A stretch of DNA of 64,000 nucleotides from JBAYIE01 sp041665785 (GCA_041665785.1 JBAYIE010000019.1:20069-84068), one strand, 5' to 3'; positions 19,169 to 28,585 are shown, counted from the stretch's first letter. Numbers and translations are program-made. The notes: generated from the sequence alone by a model not told the origin.

Positions 19169-19950
19169 TCGAGACTTAGCAAAGTAAACATTCCGTTGGC
19201 CATATTGCCTGTAAATAGAGCAATTTCAGGCTCTATCGGAGTATGAATATCATTTAATTGTGTTTTAAGATTATACGTATTCGGATTCTCAAAAAATTCA
19301 TTCAGATCGGTTTTAATGCCCATACGATAACTGTCTTTCGCTAATTTATACGCTTTAAAATCAAACGGCAATTTGATCAGATGCTGATCTCCTCCCAGGT
19401 CAAATGAAAATCCTTTTTTAGCAGCACCGTATGTGCCCTTTACCCGCATAAAAATATAACCGGTACTCCACGACCACGACATGCCCAGGCTGGGGTCAAG
19501 AGCAGGTTCGTTGTGATTGAGTGTATGATTATTCAATGAATCAACTCCCAGCAAAAATGTCATTCCGGTATAATTACCCGGTGGAATTCCACTGATTGTA
19601 ATATCTTCTGTATTCTGTGCATTGATAAGGTTGAAATTGCCTGCATCCCAAAGACTTCCATTTGCATTAATCAGGGTAACATGACTTACATAATATTTTA
19701 ACTCTCCAACCTGAATTGTATCCTTGGCTTTGGTAATAAAACTATCCGGACTAAAAGCGAAATTATCTGCCTTAAAAAAATGCTTCATCTGAATGGTTAA
19801 AAAACCATTCTGTTTAACAGTAATTCCCGGAGCAATTTCTGTGGGAGTCACCGGGGGATCTTCATCCTTCACTTTCTTACATCCCATAAATAGCGTTGCC
19901 CAGATTAAGAACAGTACTACCCATGAGTGACAATAATGTTTTGTATACAT
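19165..19950 (-). CDS. MbnP-like lipoprotein
   Basis: I place the start at the ATG at 19950, not at the further upstream one at 19980, because MYTKHYCHSW leads straight into a lipoprotein signal with the lipobox LFMGC. The mature part matches the MbnP family (periplasmic copper-binding proteins): a beta-sandwich with VGELKYYVSHVTLIN, the conserved block LDPSLGMSWSWSTGYIF near residue 150, and FSFDLGGDQHLIKLPF. MbnP from methanotrophs carries a tryptophan converted to kynurenine by its di-heme partner MbnH. The Trp residues of the WSW block are candidates, not proven. It is followed with a 4-base overlap by the di-heme protein gene. Confidence 0.8.
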   Translation of the reverse strand: MYTKHYCHSWVVLFLIWATLFMGCKKVKDEDPPVTPTEIAPGITVKQNGFLTIQMKHFFKADNFAFSPDSFITKAKDTIQVGELKYYVSHVTLINANGSLWDAGNFNLINAQNTEDITISGIPPGNYTGMTFLLGVDSLNNHTLNHNEPALDPSLGMSWSWSTGYIFMRVKGTYGAAKKGFSFDLGGDQHLIKLPFDFKAYKLAKDSYRMGIKTDLNEFFENPNTYNLKTQLNDIHTPIEPEIALFTGNMANGMFTLLSLE

Positions 19951-19955
19951 TCGCT

Positions 19956-19963
19956 TACCTTTG
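19956..19963 (+). promoter_or_regulatory. Possible -7 box for yajQ
   Basis: TACCTTTG matches TAnnTTTG and lies about 50 bases before the yajQ start, in the gap shared with the divergent MbnP-like gene. No well-spaced -33 TTG is seen, so this is tentative. Confidence 0.35.
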
Positions 19964-20015
19964 AAAACCCGAATATACAAAATTTTTACCTGAAATAAAT
20001 CATAATAATAACCTT

Positions 20016-20507
20016 ATGCCCAGCTTTGATATAGTTTGTAAAACAGATATGCAATTGATTGATAATGCAATTAACATATCTAAAAAAGAATTGCTAAACC
20101 GCTATGATCTCAAGAACGAAGATTGCTCCATTGAACTGGATCGAAAGGGAAAACAACTTCAGTTAAGTGCAAAACAGGAAATGGCACTGCAATCTATGAT
20201 CGACATTATTCTGTCAAAATTCAGCAAACAACATCTGGATGTTCGCCTGCTTGATATCAGTAAAACACCACGCCCAAGTGGTAAACTGGTACTTCAGGAT
20301 GTTCCGATCAAAGAAGGCATAGATAAAGAAACAGCCAAAAAAATTGTGCAGTTTATTAAGGAAACAAAGTTAAAAGTTCAGGCTGCCATAAATGAAGATC
20401 AGTTGCGGGTTACCGCCAAACAAATTGACGATCTGCAGCAGGTAATTGCTGCTGTAAGAGCAAAGGACTTCGAATTGCCCCTCCAATTTGAAAACATGCG
20501 CAGTTGA
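20016..20507 (+). CDS. yajQ: YajQ family protein (UPF0234, nucleotide-binding)
   Basis: At 163 residues this is full length for the YajQ family. The N-terminus MPSFDIVCKTDMQLIDNAIN, the RYDLK segment near residue 30, KQEMALQSMIDI and the C-terminal LRVTAKQIDDLQQVI followed by FELPLQFENMR are family signatures. YajQ proteins bind cyclic di-GMP in some proteobacteria and have two ferredoxin-like folds; what the protein does in Bacteroidota is not established. It is transcribed alone, divergent from the MbnP-like gene and convergent with the serine hydrolase gene. Confidence 0.95.
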   Translation: MPSFDIVCKTDMQLIDNAINISKKELLNRYDLKNEDCSIELDRKGKQLQLSAKQEMALQSMIDIILSKFSKQHLDVRLLDISKTPRPSGKLVLQDVPIKEGIDKETAKKIVQFIKETKLKVQAAINEDQLRVTAKQIDDLQQVIAAVRAKDFELPLQFENMRS

Positions 20508-20538
20508 ATTTCAACTCAACAACAAATCTGAAAGCTGA

Positions 20539-21588
20539 TTATAAATCTTTGAGGAAATTCTTTCTGCTTTCAGGCGAAGAGTGTTTAACTTGTAATTCCA
20601 CCTCATTGTAGGTAATCTGTGAAAGATCGGAAATCAGTTTTTCCTTTTCTACCTTGCTCACCGGACCACGGGTCATGACTCCTAAAATAAATGGTTTGGT
20701 CGGGTGATACACAAGGCCAAAATGATGCAATTGTATAGCCTCACGTTCACCCAAAGCATTGATGATATCGCGTTCGCCATATTTATGCGCAATTCTGATA
20801 TCTGCTGCCACTCCCTTCCTAATTCCTCCGGCATATTTAGACTTCAGCATCAATTCCAATGCTCTCTCAGACATGGATTCATTCAGATACGCGGCATTGT
20901 ATAAAATACGAAAAACTCCCGCATAATGCTTTACTGAAACAAAATTGGTTTGTTCGGTGTACTCATTTTTGATATGCAAATTCAAATCATCTTCCACCTT
21001 TATAAGTTTGTCTTTTCCAATTAAAGCCATCAACATCAACGTCGCCCGATTATCGGAATACATAATACAATGTTCGAGCAACACATTAACCGGGTATAAA
21101 TTGCCATCGACTTTCGCAATTCCGGCTTCTTCATCCACCATGGAAAAATCCCGCTCATTATACTGAATCGCTTTATCCAATATGCCCGGATTTGTTTCTG
21201 CTTCCTTGAGTACTGCAATAAGTATAGGAACCTTCATCAAACTGGCCGGACTAAACAATTGCTTCTCGTTTATACCAATCGAAAGCCCGTTATTTAAGTC
21301 ACGGAAATAGTAAGATACAACCACACCTTTGTATTGCTTGCAAAAATCATCAATACGTTGTTCAATTTTTGGGCGGAACGACATCAACTCATCTACATTC
21401 ATTCCCTTCTGTCGAATGCACTCGCTGATTGGATTGAGATACGGGAACAATTGAGATGAAGCGGTTACTACTTTATCATTCTTCTTCGAAATGGGTTTTC
21501 CGCTTCCTTTAGAAACAAAATAACCCAGTCCGAATGTAAGAATGCTAAGAAATATGCTTCCCAGTAAGAGCCGGGTCTTGGAAGTCAT
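20539..21588 (-). CDS. Membrane-anchored serine hydrolase, class A beta-lactamase-like
   Basis: The start chosen is the ATG at 21588 (349 residues), which gives a standard N-terminal membrane segment (RLLLGSIFLSILTFGLGYFV); a longer frame to 21639 adds 17 unlikely residues. The Ser-x-x-Lys active site is SLMK in SPASLMKVPILIA (near residue 112), and the SDN motif is in MYSDNRATLML (near 175). The third motif, normally K-T/S-G, reads K-Y-G in AHKYGERD (near 265). The fold is that of the Beta-lactamase2 family, but the third motif and a preserved membrane anchor make true beta-lactam hydrolysis uncertain. A peptidoglycan or peptide hydrolase is also possible. It converges with yajQ. Confidence 0.85.
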   Translation of the reverse strand: MTSKTRLLLGSIFLSILTFGLGYFVSKGSGKPISKKNDKVVTASSQLFPYLNPISECIRQKGMNVDELMSFRPKIEQRIDDFCKQYKGVVVSYYFRDLNNGLSIGINEKQLFSPASLMKVPILIAVLKEAETNPGILDKAIQYNERDFSMVDEEAGIAKVDGNLYPVNVLLEHCIMYSDNRATLMLMALIGKDKLIKVEDDLNLHIKNEYTEQTNFVSVKHYAGVFRILYNAAYLNESMSERALELMLKSKYAGGIRKGVAADIRIAHKYGERDIINALGEREAIQLHHFGLVYHPTKPFILGVMTRGPVSKVEKEKLISDLSQITYNEVELQVKHSSPESRKNFLKDL

Positions 21589-21623
21589 AAGTAAAGTTTG
21601 GTTTGGTTCATGCAAGTTATCCC

Positions 21624-21637
21624 GTATTGACCAATAC
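21624..21637. promoter_or_regulatory. Palindrome upstream of the serine hydrolase gene
   Basis: GTATTG-AC-CAATAC is a perfect 6+6 inverted repeat 36 bases before the chosen start. It could be an operator for a dimeric regulator, or chance. If the longer frame to 21639 were used it would be inside the coding region, one more reason to prefer the later start. Confidence 0.25.
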
Positions 21638-21872
21638 AATTTCTTAATAAATTCTTAAAAGGCTAGAAAAGTTTTCACTTTCCTTTCATTTTGAAAATTC
21701 CAATCGCATTAAATACGTATATGCCTGGTTACATGTTGTTTGTTGAAACTGTTTTGCAAACAAATCCCGAAGCACGTGCCAATATGGCTTAAATTGCTCT
21801 TTGGCTCTATTAATGCCTCATCGATACAAAAAAATGTATCTTTACCGCCCTTAAAACCGATATAACTGAATA

Positions 21873-24800
21873 ATGCTAGGATCAATTTTCAATACCCTTA
21901 CCAAAATTTTCGGAAGCAAATCAGAGCGTGATCTAAAATCCATTCTTCCACTGGTTCAGGAAATAAATCAGGAATTTGCCCAATTGGCAACCATAAGTAA
22001 TGATGACCTACGCAACAAGACGCTGGAATTTAAGCGACAAATTGCTGAACACCTTGCTCCAACTGACCTTGAAATCCAAACCTTAAAACTTCAAACCGAA
22101 TCTGAAACGGTAACGCTGGATGAGAAGGAAGTCATGTTTACTTCCATTGAAAAACTCAGGAAACAACGGGATGCTGAACTTGAAGTGAAATTACTGGAAA
22201 TTCTGCCAGCCGCTTATGCGGTAGTTAAAGAAACAGCGCGTCGATTTACAGAATTGAAAGAACTGGAAGTTACAGCTTCGGATTTCGATAAATCCTTAAC
22301 AGCCTATACACGGATTAAAAAACCGGTTCGGATTGAAAATGATAAAGCCATCTGGAGCAATTCCTGGGAAGCAGCCGGAACAACCGTTGTTTGGAACATG
22401 ATACATTACGATGTGCAATTGATTGGTGGTATCGTTTTGCATCAGGGAAAAATATCGGAAATGGCCACCGGTGAAGGTAAAACGTTGGTATCTACCTTAC
22501 CTGCATACCTTAATGCCCTTTCAGGACAAGGTGTGCATATTGTTACTGTGAATGATTACCTGGCCCGAAGGGATTGCGAATGGAATGCCCCATTATTTGA
22601 ATTTCATGGCCTGCGTGTTGATTGTATCGATTATCATCAACCCAATTCACCTGAACGCAGAAACGCTTACTTAGCCGATATTACATACGGAACCAACAAC
22701 GAATTCGGCTTCGATTACCTGCGCGATAATATGAGCCGCGATCTTACCGATCTGGTTCAGCGCAAACATCATTTTGCCATGGTGGATGAAGTGGATTCGG
22801 TTTTGATCGATGATGCACGGACACCGCTTATTATTTCAGGACCTGTACCGAAAGGCGACGACCAGCAGTTTTACAACCTCAAACCCCGGATTGAACGTTT
22901 AGTGAATGCACAGAAATCTTTTGTAAATACGGCCATATCCGATGCAAAAAAACTAATTGCTGCAGGGAATGAAAAAGACGGTGGATTTAAATTATTGCAA
23001 GCTTACCGGGGGCTGCCCAAAAACAGCTCTCTGATCAAATTCCTGGGAGAACAGGGAATGCGCCAGATTCTGAATAAAACGGAGAATTATTACATGCAGG
23101 ACCAAAACAAGGAAATGCATAAAATTGATGCCGAACTTTATTTCACCATTGATGAAAAAAACAACAGCATTGAACTGGCTGAAAAAGGAGTTGAATTAAT
23201 TACTACATCCGGTGAGGATCCTCATTTTTTTATCATTCCGGACGTGGGCAGCGAAATTGCAGAAATCGAAAAAAGCGATTTCCTACCGGAAGAAAAACTG
23301 AAGAAAAAAGATCAGTTGATGTTGGATTTTTCCATGAAATCTGAACGCATTCATGCCGTCAATCAATTGCTCAAAGCTTTCTGTATGTTTGAGCGGGATG
23401 TAGAGTACATCATCGCCGACGGGAAAATAAAGATTGTGGATGAACAAACCGGTCGTGTACTGGATGGACGTCGTTATTCGGATGGATTGCATCAGGCTAT
23501 CGAGGCAAAAGAAAATGTGAAAGTGGAAGCTGCCACACAAACTTATGCTACAATCACCCTTCAGAATTTTTTCCGCATGTATCACAAACTGGCGGGAATG
23601 ACCGGTACCGCTGAAACAGAAGCGGGAGAATTTTGGCAGATATACAAACTCGATGTAATCGTTATACCAACGAACCGATCCATTACGCGTAAGGATGAAA
23701 ATGATATCATTTACAAAACCAAACGTGAAAAATACAATGCCGTTATCGATGAGATTGTAAAGCTTACAGCAGTAGGCAGACCGGTTCTGGTAGGTACTAC
23801 ATCCGTTGAAGTTTCCGAGTTGCTGAGCAGGATGCTGACCTTGCGTAAAATCAGGCACAATGTGTTGAATGCAAAACAACATCAGCGCGAAGCTGACATT
23901 GTAGCAGAAGCCGGACAACCGGGAACTGTAACCATCGCCACGAATATGGCGGGTCGAGGTACCGACATCAAACTGGGACCCGGAGTTAAAGAAGCCGGAG
24001 GGTTAGCCATTGTTGGAACAGAACGTCATGAATCCCGTCGCGTGGATCGTCAGTTACGCGGACGCGCCGGTCGTCAGGGTGACCCCGGATCTTCGCGTTT
24101 CTTTGTATCTCTGGAAGATGATTTGATGCGCCTCTTCGGATCCGAACGAATTTCGCGTATCATGGATAGCCTTGGCATGAAAGAAGGGGAAAACATTGAA
24201 CATTCTTTGATTACCCGAAATATTGAAAGAGCACAGCGAAAAGTAGAACAAAATAATTTTGGGGTACGTAAGCGGTTGCTGGAATACGATGATGTTATGA
24301 ATTCGCAACGAGAGGTAATTTATACCAAACGTCGCAATGCTTTGTACGGAGATAAGCTGGAGCTTGATATTCACAATATGCTCATCGATCTTTGCCATGA
24401 GTTGATAGAAACCCATCAGGATGCTAAAAATTATGCAGAATTCAGGTTTGAGTGCATACGCTTGTTTGCTTTTGAACCAGTCATAGACGAAGCAGCATTC
24501 TTCAGTTCTAAACCGGAAATGCTGGCGCAGGATTTATTTGAAGCCTTGTTGGTTCATTACAAGCATAAAACAGATAAACTGGCTCACGATGCATTTCCGC
24601 TGATCAAAGATTTTTTCGAGAACCGTGGTCAACAAATTGATTCCATTGGCGTACCCTTTAGCGACGGCATCCGTGGTATGCAGATTCCCGTAAACCTGCA
24701 ACGCGCATATGAAACTGAAGGGCGCGAAATTTTCCGCACATTCGAAAAACTCGCCACCTTGTGGATCATCGACGATGAATGGAAAGAACATTTACGCGAG

Positions 24801-25199
24801 ATGGATGAATTGAAACAGTCTGCACAAAATGCCGTATTTGAACAAAAGGATCCTTTGTTGATTTATAAGCTTGAATCCTTCAACTTATTCAAGAACATGT
24901 TAAGCAGGGTTAATAAGGATGTATTGAGCATGTTGTTTAAAGGATATATTCCTGTTCAAAACAACAACCCTGTTCAGGCAGCACCGGTTCCGCAACGAAA
25001 ACAGGAACGGCTGCAAACCAGTCGTACCGATGATTTGGCAGAAGCCCAGATGGCAGCAGCCAGAGCAGCTTCAGGCAACAGTCAGGAAGCACAACGTCAA
25101 CAACAAATTAAAGGCGTGATTAAAATTGGCCGTAACGATCCTTGTCCTTGTGGCAGTGGAAAAAAATACAAAAATTGTCACGGTAAAGATGCCGAATAA
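21873..25199 (+). CDS. secA: Preprotein translocase ATPase SecA
   Basis: SecA drives proteins through SecYEG using ATP. The 1108 residues show Walker A in ATGEGKTLVSTLPAYLNAL (near 197-215), the DEAD-type motif DEVDSVLIDDARTPLIIS (near 305), the helicase arginine-finger region RGRAGRQGDPGSSRFF (near 730) and a C-terminal zinc motif CPCGSGKKYKNCHG (near 1090-1103). It is some 200 residues longer than the Escherichia coli protein, with the extra sequence mainly after the Walker B region (about 320-430), which is usual for Bacteroidota. A TATCTTTA sequence at 21837-21844 is a near match to a -7 box. deoC follows directly. SecA would deliver the many signal-peptide proteins of this window to the periplasm. 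Confidence 0.98.
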   Translation: MLGSIFNTLTKIFGSKSERDLKSILPLVQEINQEFAQLATISNDDLRNKTLEFKRQIAEHLAPTDLEIQTLKLQTESETVTLDEKEVMFTSIEKLRKQRDAELEVKLLEILPAAYAVVKETARRFTELKELEVTASDFDKSLTAYTRIKKPVRIENDKAIWSNSWEAAGTTVVWNMIHYDVQLIGGIVLHQGKISEMATGEGKTLVSTLPAYLNALSGQGVHIVTVNDYLARRDCEWNAPLFEFHGLRVDCIDYHQPNSPERRNAYLADITYGTNNEFGFDYLRDNMSRDLTDLVQRKHHFAMVDEVDSVLIDDARTPLIISGPVPKGDDQQFYNLKPRIERLVNAQKSFVNTAISDAKKLIAAGNEKDGGFKLLQAYRGLPKNSSLIKFLGEQGMRQILNKTENYYMQDQNKEMHKIDAELYFTIDEKNNSIELAEKGVELITTSGEDPHFFIIPDVGSEIAEIEKSDFLPEEKLKKKDQLMLDFSMKSERIHAVNQLLKAFCMFERDVEYIIADGKIKIVDEQTGRVLDGRRYSDGLHQAIEAKENVKVEAATQTYATITLQNFFRMYHKLAGMTGTAETEAGEFWQIYKLDVIVIPTNRSITRKDENDIIYKTKREKYNAVIDEIVKLTAVGRPVLVGTTSVEVSELLSRMLTLRKIRHNVLNAKQHQREADIVAEAGQPGTVTIATNMAGRGTDIKLGPGVKEAGGLAIVGTERHESRRVDRQLRGRAGRQGDPGSSRFFVSLEDDLMRLFGSERISRIMDSLGMKEGENIEHSLITRNIERAQRKVEQNNFGVRKRLLEYDDVMNSQREVIYTKRRNALYGDKLELDIHNMLIDLCHELIETHQDAKNYAEFRFECIRLFAFEPVIDEAAFFSSKPEMLAQDLFEALLVHYKHKTDKLAHDAFPLIKDFFENRGQQIDSIGVPFSDGIRGMQIPVNLQRAYETEGREIFRTFEKLATLWIIDDEWKEHLREMDELKQSAQNAVFEQKDPLLIYKLESFNLFKNMLSRVNKDVLSMLFKGYIPVQNNNPVQAAPVPQRKQERLQTSRTDDLAEAQMAAARAASGNSQEAQRQQQIKGVIKIGRNDPCPCGSGKKYKNCHGKDAE

Positions 25200-25218
25200 C
25201 CACCTCAAATTGCACACC

Positions 25219-25890
25219 ATGGAAGTACAAGAAAGCATTGCATTGCCCGAATATGTGGAGAGCACCAATCTGAAACCGGATTGTACTCTGCAACAAATTA
25301 CTTCCTTGTGTGAAGAAGCCATCACCTCCGGGTTTTATGGCGTGTGCGTATCGCCATACTATGTACAATCTGCAAAAAAAATACTGAAAAAATCTCCGGT
25401 AAAGATCATCACCGTTGTTGGATTTCCGCTTGGGTATTCCACTACTTCTGCCAAGGTGGAAGAAACTAAAAAAGCCATCATTTCAGGAGCCGATGAAGTA
25501 GATATGGTGATCAATATTGCAGCGCTGAAATCGGGTGATCTGCAAACGGTGCAGAACGATATTCAGGCCGTTGTAACTGCATGTCATCTGCAAAACAAAG
25601 TGTGCAAAGTAATTCTTGAAACAGCATACTTAACGGAAGCAGAAATCAAACAGGTATGCAGAATGTGCGTTGATGCAGATACGGATTTTGTGAAAACTTC
25701 AACCGGTTATGCCAACCAGGGTGCAACAGTAGAAAGCGTACAATTGTTGCATACTATTTTGCCGAAAAAAATAAAAATAAAAGCAGCCGGTGGCATCAAA
25801 TCCATTGAACAGGCACTTGAATTGATAGAAGCCGGTGCAGCACGGATTGGTACATCTTCCGGCCATGTTTTTGTAACCGCTCATGAATAA
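25219..25890 (+). CDS. deoC: Deoxyribose-phosphate aldolase DeoC
   Basis: DeoC splits 2-deoxyribose 5-phosphate into glyceraldehyde 3-phosphate and acetaldehyde in nucleoside breakdown. Visible signatures are VVGFPLGYST, GADEVDMVIN, CKVILETAYLT, the Schiff-base lysine in FVKTSTGYA, and IKAAGGIKS with GTSSG at the phosphate site. The frame is open back to 25126 inside secA. I use the ATG at 25219, just after the secA stop, because residues before it do not look like the family; 25189 is a second option. It is 223 residues, normal for DeoC. It is probably cotranscribed with secA and the SPOR gene, which overlaps its end by eight bases. Confidence 0.95.
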   Translation: MEVQESIALPEYVESTNLKPDCTLQQITSLCEEAITSGFYGVCVSPYYVQSAKKILKKSPVKIITVVGFPLGYSTTSAKVEETKKAIISGADEVDMVINIAALKSGDLQTVQNDIQAVVTACHLQNKVCKVILETAYLTEAEIKQVCRMCVDADTDFVKTSTGYANQGATVESVQLLHTILPKKIKIKAAGGIKSIEQALELIEAGAARIGTSSGHVFVTAHE

Positions 25891-26278
25891 TTGGTTTTCA
25901 AAATTTATCTGCTTCCTCTTTTTTGCATTGCTGATTCAGCGTGGAATAGCTCAACAGGTAGAAATTATTTCTGAACCCGTATTGGATTCTATCGTAGAAG
26001 CCACGGCCCGGGAAAATAAGGAAAATGCTTTTTTACAGGGATACCGGATTCAGATTCATTTCGGGTCTGATCGCAAAAGCGCACTGGATGCTAAAACGAA
26101 ATTTTTGCAACTGTTTCCGGAAACGGAAGCCTATCTGATATATCAGCAGCCTTATTTTAAGGTACGAGTGGGCGATTACCGGACACGTTACGAAGCGCAG
26201 GCTACTTACAAAAAACTAATTTCCGAATTCGAAAAAATGTTCATTGTACCCGATCGGATTAACCTTCCAAAATTATAA
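25883..26278 (+). CDS. SPOR domain protein, exported
   Basis: This 131-residue protein has a signal peptide ending RGIAQQ. Residues of about 50-130 form a SPOR domain (GYRIQIHFGSDRKSALDAK, then YFKVRVGDYRTRYEAQATYK), which binds glycan strands of peptidoglycan lacking stem peptides, typically at division sites. It overlaps the end of deoC by eight bases and precedes the FAH-family gene by eight bases, so it sits in one transcription unit with them. There is no transmembrane anchor beyond the signal, so it is probably a free periplasmic protein. What cell-wall process it serves is not clear. Confidence 0.88.
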   Translation: MNNWFSKFICFLFFALLIQRGIAQQVEIISEPVLDSIVEATARENKENAFLQGYRIQIHFGSDRKSALDAKTKFLQLFPETEAYLIYQQPYFKVRVGDYRTRYEAQATYKKLISEFEKMFIVPDRINLPKL

Positions 26279-26286
26279 TTCACGAC

Positions 26287-27300
26287 ATGAAACTAGTAGC
26301 ATACAAAACGCCGATCAATAGCCAACTGGGCATCATACATCAGGGACAAATCTGGAATTTACATGCGCTGGATGCGACCCTTCCCGATAATTTGAAAGAC
26401 CTGCTATGGGCTGGCGAAGATGCCATGTTAAAAGCTCTGCAATGGGATCAAAAAATAAAAGCAGGTAACGTTCAAGCCGAAACGGTTGCTGAAAAAGTTG
26501 TACAATTAGATGCTCCGATTCCCAATCCTACCTCTTGTCGCGATGGCTACGGATTTCGTCAGCATGTAGCTGCAGCACGCAGAAACAGAGGTGTTCCCAT
26601 GATTCCGGAATTTGATCAGTATCCGATTTTTTATTTTACCAACCACAATTCCGTTCAGGGTCCTGGTGAAATCTGGTGTATGCCGGATCATTTCGACAAG
26701 CTGGATTTCGAACTGGAAGTTGCGATTGTGGTAGGAAAAAAAGGTCGTAACATCAGAGCGAACGAAGCCGATGCATATATCGCCGGGTATATGATCATGA
26801 ACGATATGAGTGCCCGTACCCTGCAGATGGAAGAGATGCTGCTTAATCTGGGACCGGCAAAAGGAAAAGATTTCTCTACTGTAATTGGTCCTTATTTTGT
26901 TACTCCGGATGAACTGGAATCATACGTTGTGCCGGCAAAGCCCGGACATACAGGAAAAAGTTTAAACCTGCAGATGAAATGCCTGGTAAATGGAATTCAG
27001 GTAAGCGAAGGAAATGTATCCGATATGGACTGGACATTTGCTGAAATCCTGGAACGTTGTGCTTATGGGGTAGATATTCTCCCGGGCGATGTGATTGGTA
27101 GCGGAACGGTGGGTACCGGTTGTTTTCTTGAATTGAATGGTACTGGTTTACTTCACGACAAAAACTTTAAGCAACAATGGTTGCAGGATGGCGATATAGT
27201 TGAAATGGAAATAACAGGTCTTGGCCATTTGTCGAATACAATTCGCAGGGTGGATACGGATTTTTCGTTGTTGAAATCTAAAAAAGCCGTGCAGGCTTAA
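26287..27300 (+). CDS. Fumarylacetoacetate hydrolase family protein
   Basis: This 337-residue enzyme belongs to the FAH superfamily, metal-dependent hydrolases or decarboxylases of beta-keto or oxalo-type acids. Family features are the DGYGFRQHVAAARRN region near residue 80, FYFTNHNSVQGPG near 117, the metal-binding acidic cluster LDFELEVAIVVGKKGRNI near 140-157, and AKGKDFSTVIGPYFVTPDE near 195. The C-terminal GDVIGSGTVGTGCFLELNG is also typical. It could act in aromatic amino-acid (homogentisate) breakdown, but no neighbour belongs to that pathway, so the exact substrate is open. It is last in the secA-deoC-SPOR run and converges with clpX. Confidence 0.9.
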   Translation: MKLVAYKTPINSQLGIIHQGQIWNLHALDATLPDNLKDLLWAGEDAMLKALQWDQKIKAGNVQAETVAEKVVQLDAPIPNPTSCRDGYGFRQHVAAARRNRGVPMIPEFDQYPIFYFTNHNSVQGPGEIWCMPDHFDKLDFELEVAIVVGKKGRNIRANEADAYIAGYMIMNDMSARTLQMEEMLLNLGPAKGKDFSTVIGPYFVTPDELESYVVPAKPGHTGKSLNLQMKCLVNGIQVSEGNVSDMDWTFAEILERCAYGVDILPGDVIGSGTVGTGCFLELNGTGLLHDKNFKQQWLQDGDIVEMEITGLGHLSNTIRRVDTDFSLLKSKKAVQA

Positions 27301-27352
27301 TATTCAATCAATTCAATTACTGAATTTCTTACACGATTCGGTAAAATACGCT

Positions 27353-28585
27353 TTATGCGGCTTTGAGACTACGCAGTCTCAGTAACTCAATTTTCTCGAG
27401 TGCTGTTTCTTTGGTTAAATGCAATTCTGTAATTCCTTCTGATGAAGGAATAGTGTACATATAATCGAGCATAATAGCTTCGCAAATACTGCGTAATCCG
27501 CGGGCTCCGAGTTTGAATTCAAATGCTTTATCAACAATCAGATCAATCATGGCTTCATCGATGATCAGTTTCACCCCTTCCATTTCAAACAGTTTCCGGT
27601 ATTGCTTGATCAGGGCATTCTTCGGAATTGTAAGAATGCTTCTGAGTGTTGATTTATCCAATGGATTCAAATGACTCAGCACCGGTAACCTTCCGATTAT
27701 TTCAGGTATTAAACCGTAGCTGCGCAAGTCGGCAGGTGAAATGTATTGCAAATAATTCTCCTGATCGATTTCCTTATCTCCAAAGGTTTTGAATCCGATG
27801 GCCTGTGTTTGTAAACGCCGTTCGATGATTTTGTCTATTCCTTCAAAGGCTCCACCACAGATGAAGAGAATGTTTTCCGTATTGATTTGTATCATTTTCT
27901 GCTCGGGATGCTTCCGGCCACCCTGAGGCGGCACATTGGCAATGGTACCTTCCAGTAATTTCAACAAAGCCTGTTGTACTCCTTCTCCGCTCACATCCCG
28001 GGTAATACTTGGGTTATCGCTTTTGCGGGCAATTTTATCCATTTCATCGATGTATACTATACCCAACTGTGCTGCTTCCACATTGTAATCTGCAGCTTGC
28101 AGCAAACGCGATAAAATGGCTTCCACATCTTCCCCGACATAACCGGCTTCGGTTAACACAGTAGCATCAGCTATACAAAAAGGAACCTGCAGAATTTTTG
28201 CAAGAGTTTTGGCCAACAATGTTTTACCCGTTCCTGTTTCGCCCACCATTAAAATATTTGACTTCTCCAGTTCCACATCACCCGACTCTTTTAAATGGTT
28301 GATGCGTTTAAAATGATTGTACACGGCCACCGACAATACTTTTTTTGCTTCATACTGACCAATCACATATTCATCCAGATGTGCCATGATATCGGCCGGT
28401 TTGAGTAAATTGAATGCCCGTGCTTTGCTTTCAACATCCTTCATCAGGTCGTTGTGCAGCAATTTGTGCGCCTGCTCGGTACACTGATCACAGATAAATC
28501 CGGTAATTCCCGAAATCAGAAACGTTGTTTCATTCTTGCTTCGTCCACAAAACGAGCACACTTCCCCTTTCACCTGTTTGGCCAT
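27353..28585 (-). CDS. clpX: ATP-dependent protease ATPase subunit ClpX
   Basis: ClpX unfolds substrates and feeds them to ClpP. The N-terminal zinc-binding domain has Cys10, Cys13, Cys32 and Cys35. Walker A GETGTGKTLLAKTLA lies near residue 115, Walker B is VYIDEMDKIA, and the pore loop is AGYVGEDVE. The 410-residue length is normal. The ATG overlaps the clpP stop by one base (TAATG), so the two are translationally coupled. In the C-terminal coding region a perfect 7-bp hairpin (27364-27370 with 27375-27381) could serve as a terminator, since no other structure follows the stop. Identification is certain. Confidence 0.98.
   Translation of the reverse strand: MAKQVKGEVCSFCGRSKNETTFLISGITGFICDQCTEQAHKLLHNDLMKDVESKARAFNLLKPADIMAHLDEYVIGQYEAKKVLSVAVYNHFKRINHLKESGDVELEKSNILMVGETGTGKTLLAKTLAKILQVPFCIADATVLTEAGYVGEDVEAILSRLLQAADYNVEAAQLGIVYIDEMDKIARKSDNPSITRDVSGEGVQQALLKLLEGTIANVPPQGGRKHPEQKMIQINTENILFICGGAFEGIDKIIERRLQTQAIGFKTFGDKEIDQENYLQYISPADLRSYGLIPEIIGRLPVLSHLNPLDKSTLRSILTIPKNALIKQYRKLFEMEGVKLIIDEAMIDLIVDKAFEFKLGARGLRSICEAIMLDYMYTIPSSEGITELHLTKETALEKIELLRLRSLKAA

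Noticed and set aside
25126..25218. Longer deoC start inside secA
   Set aside because: Residues before the ATG at 25219 do not resemble DeoC and are the shadow of the conserved SecA zinc motif.
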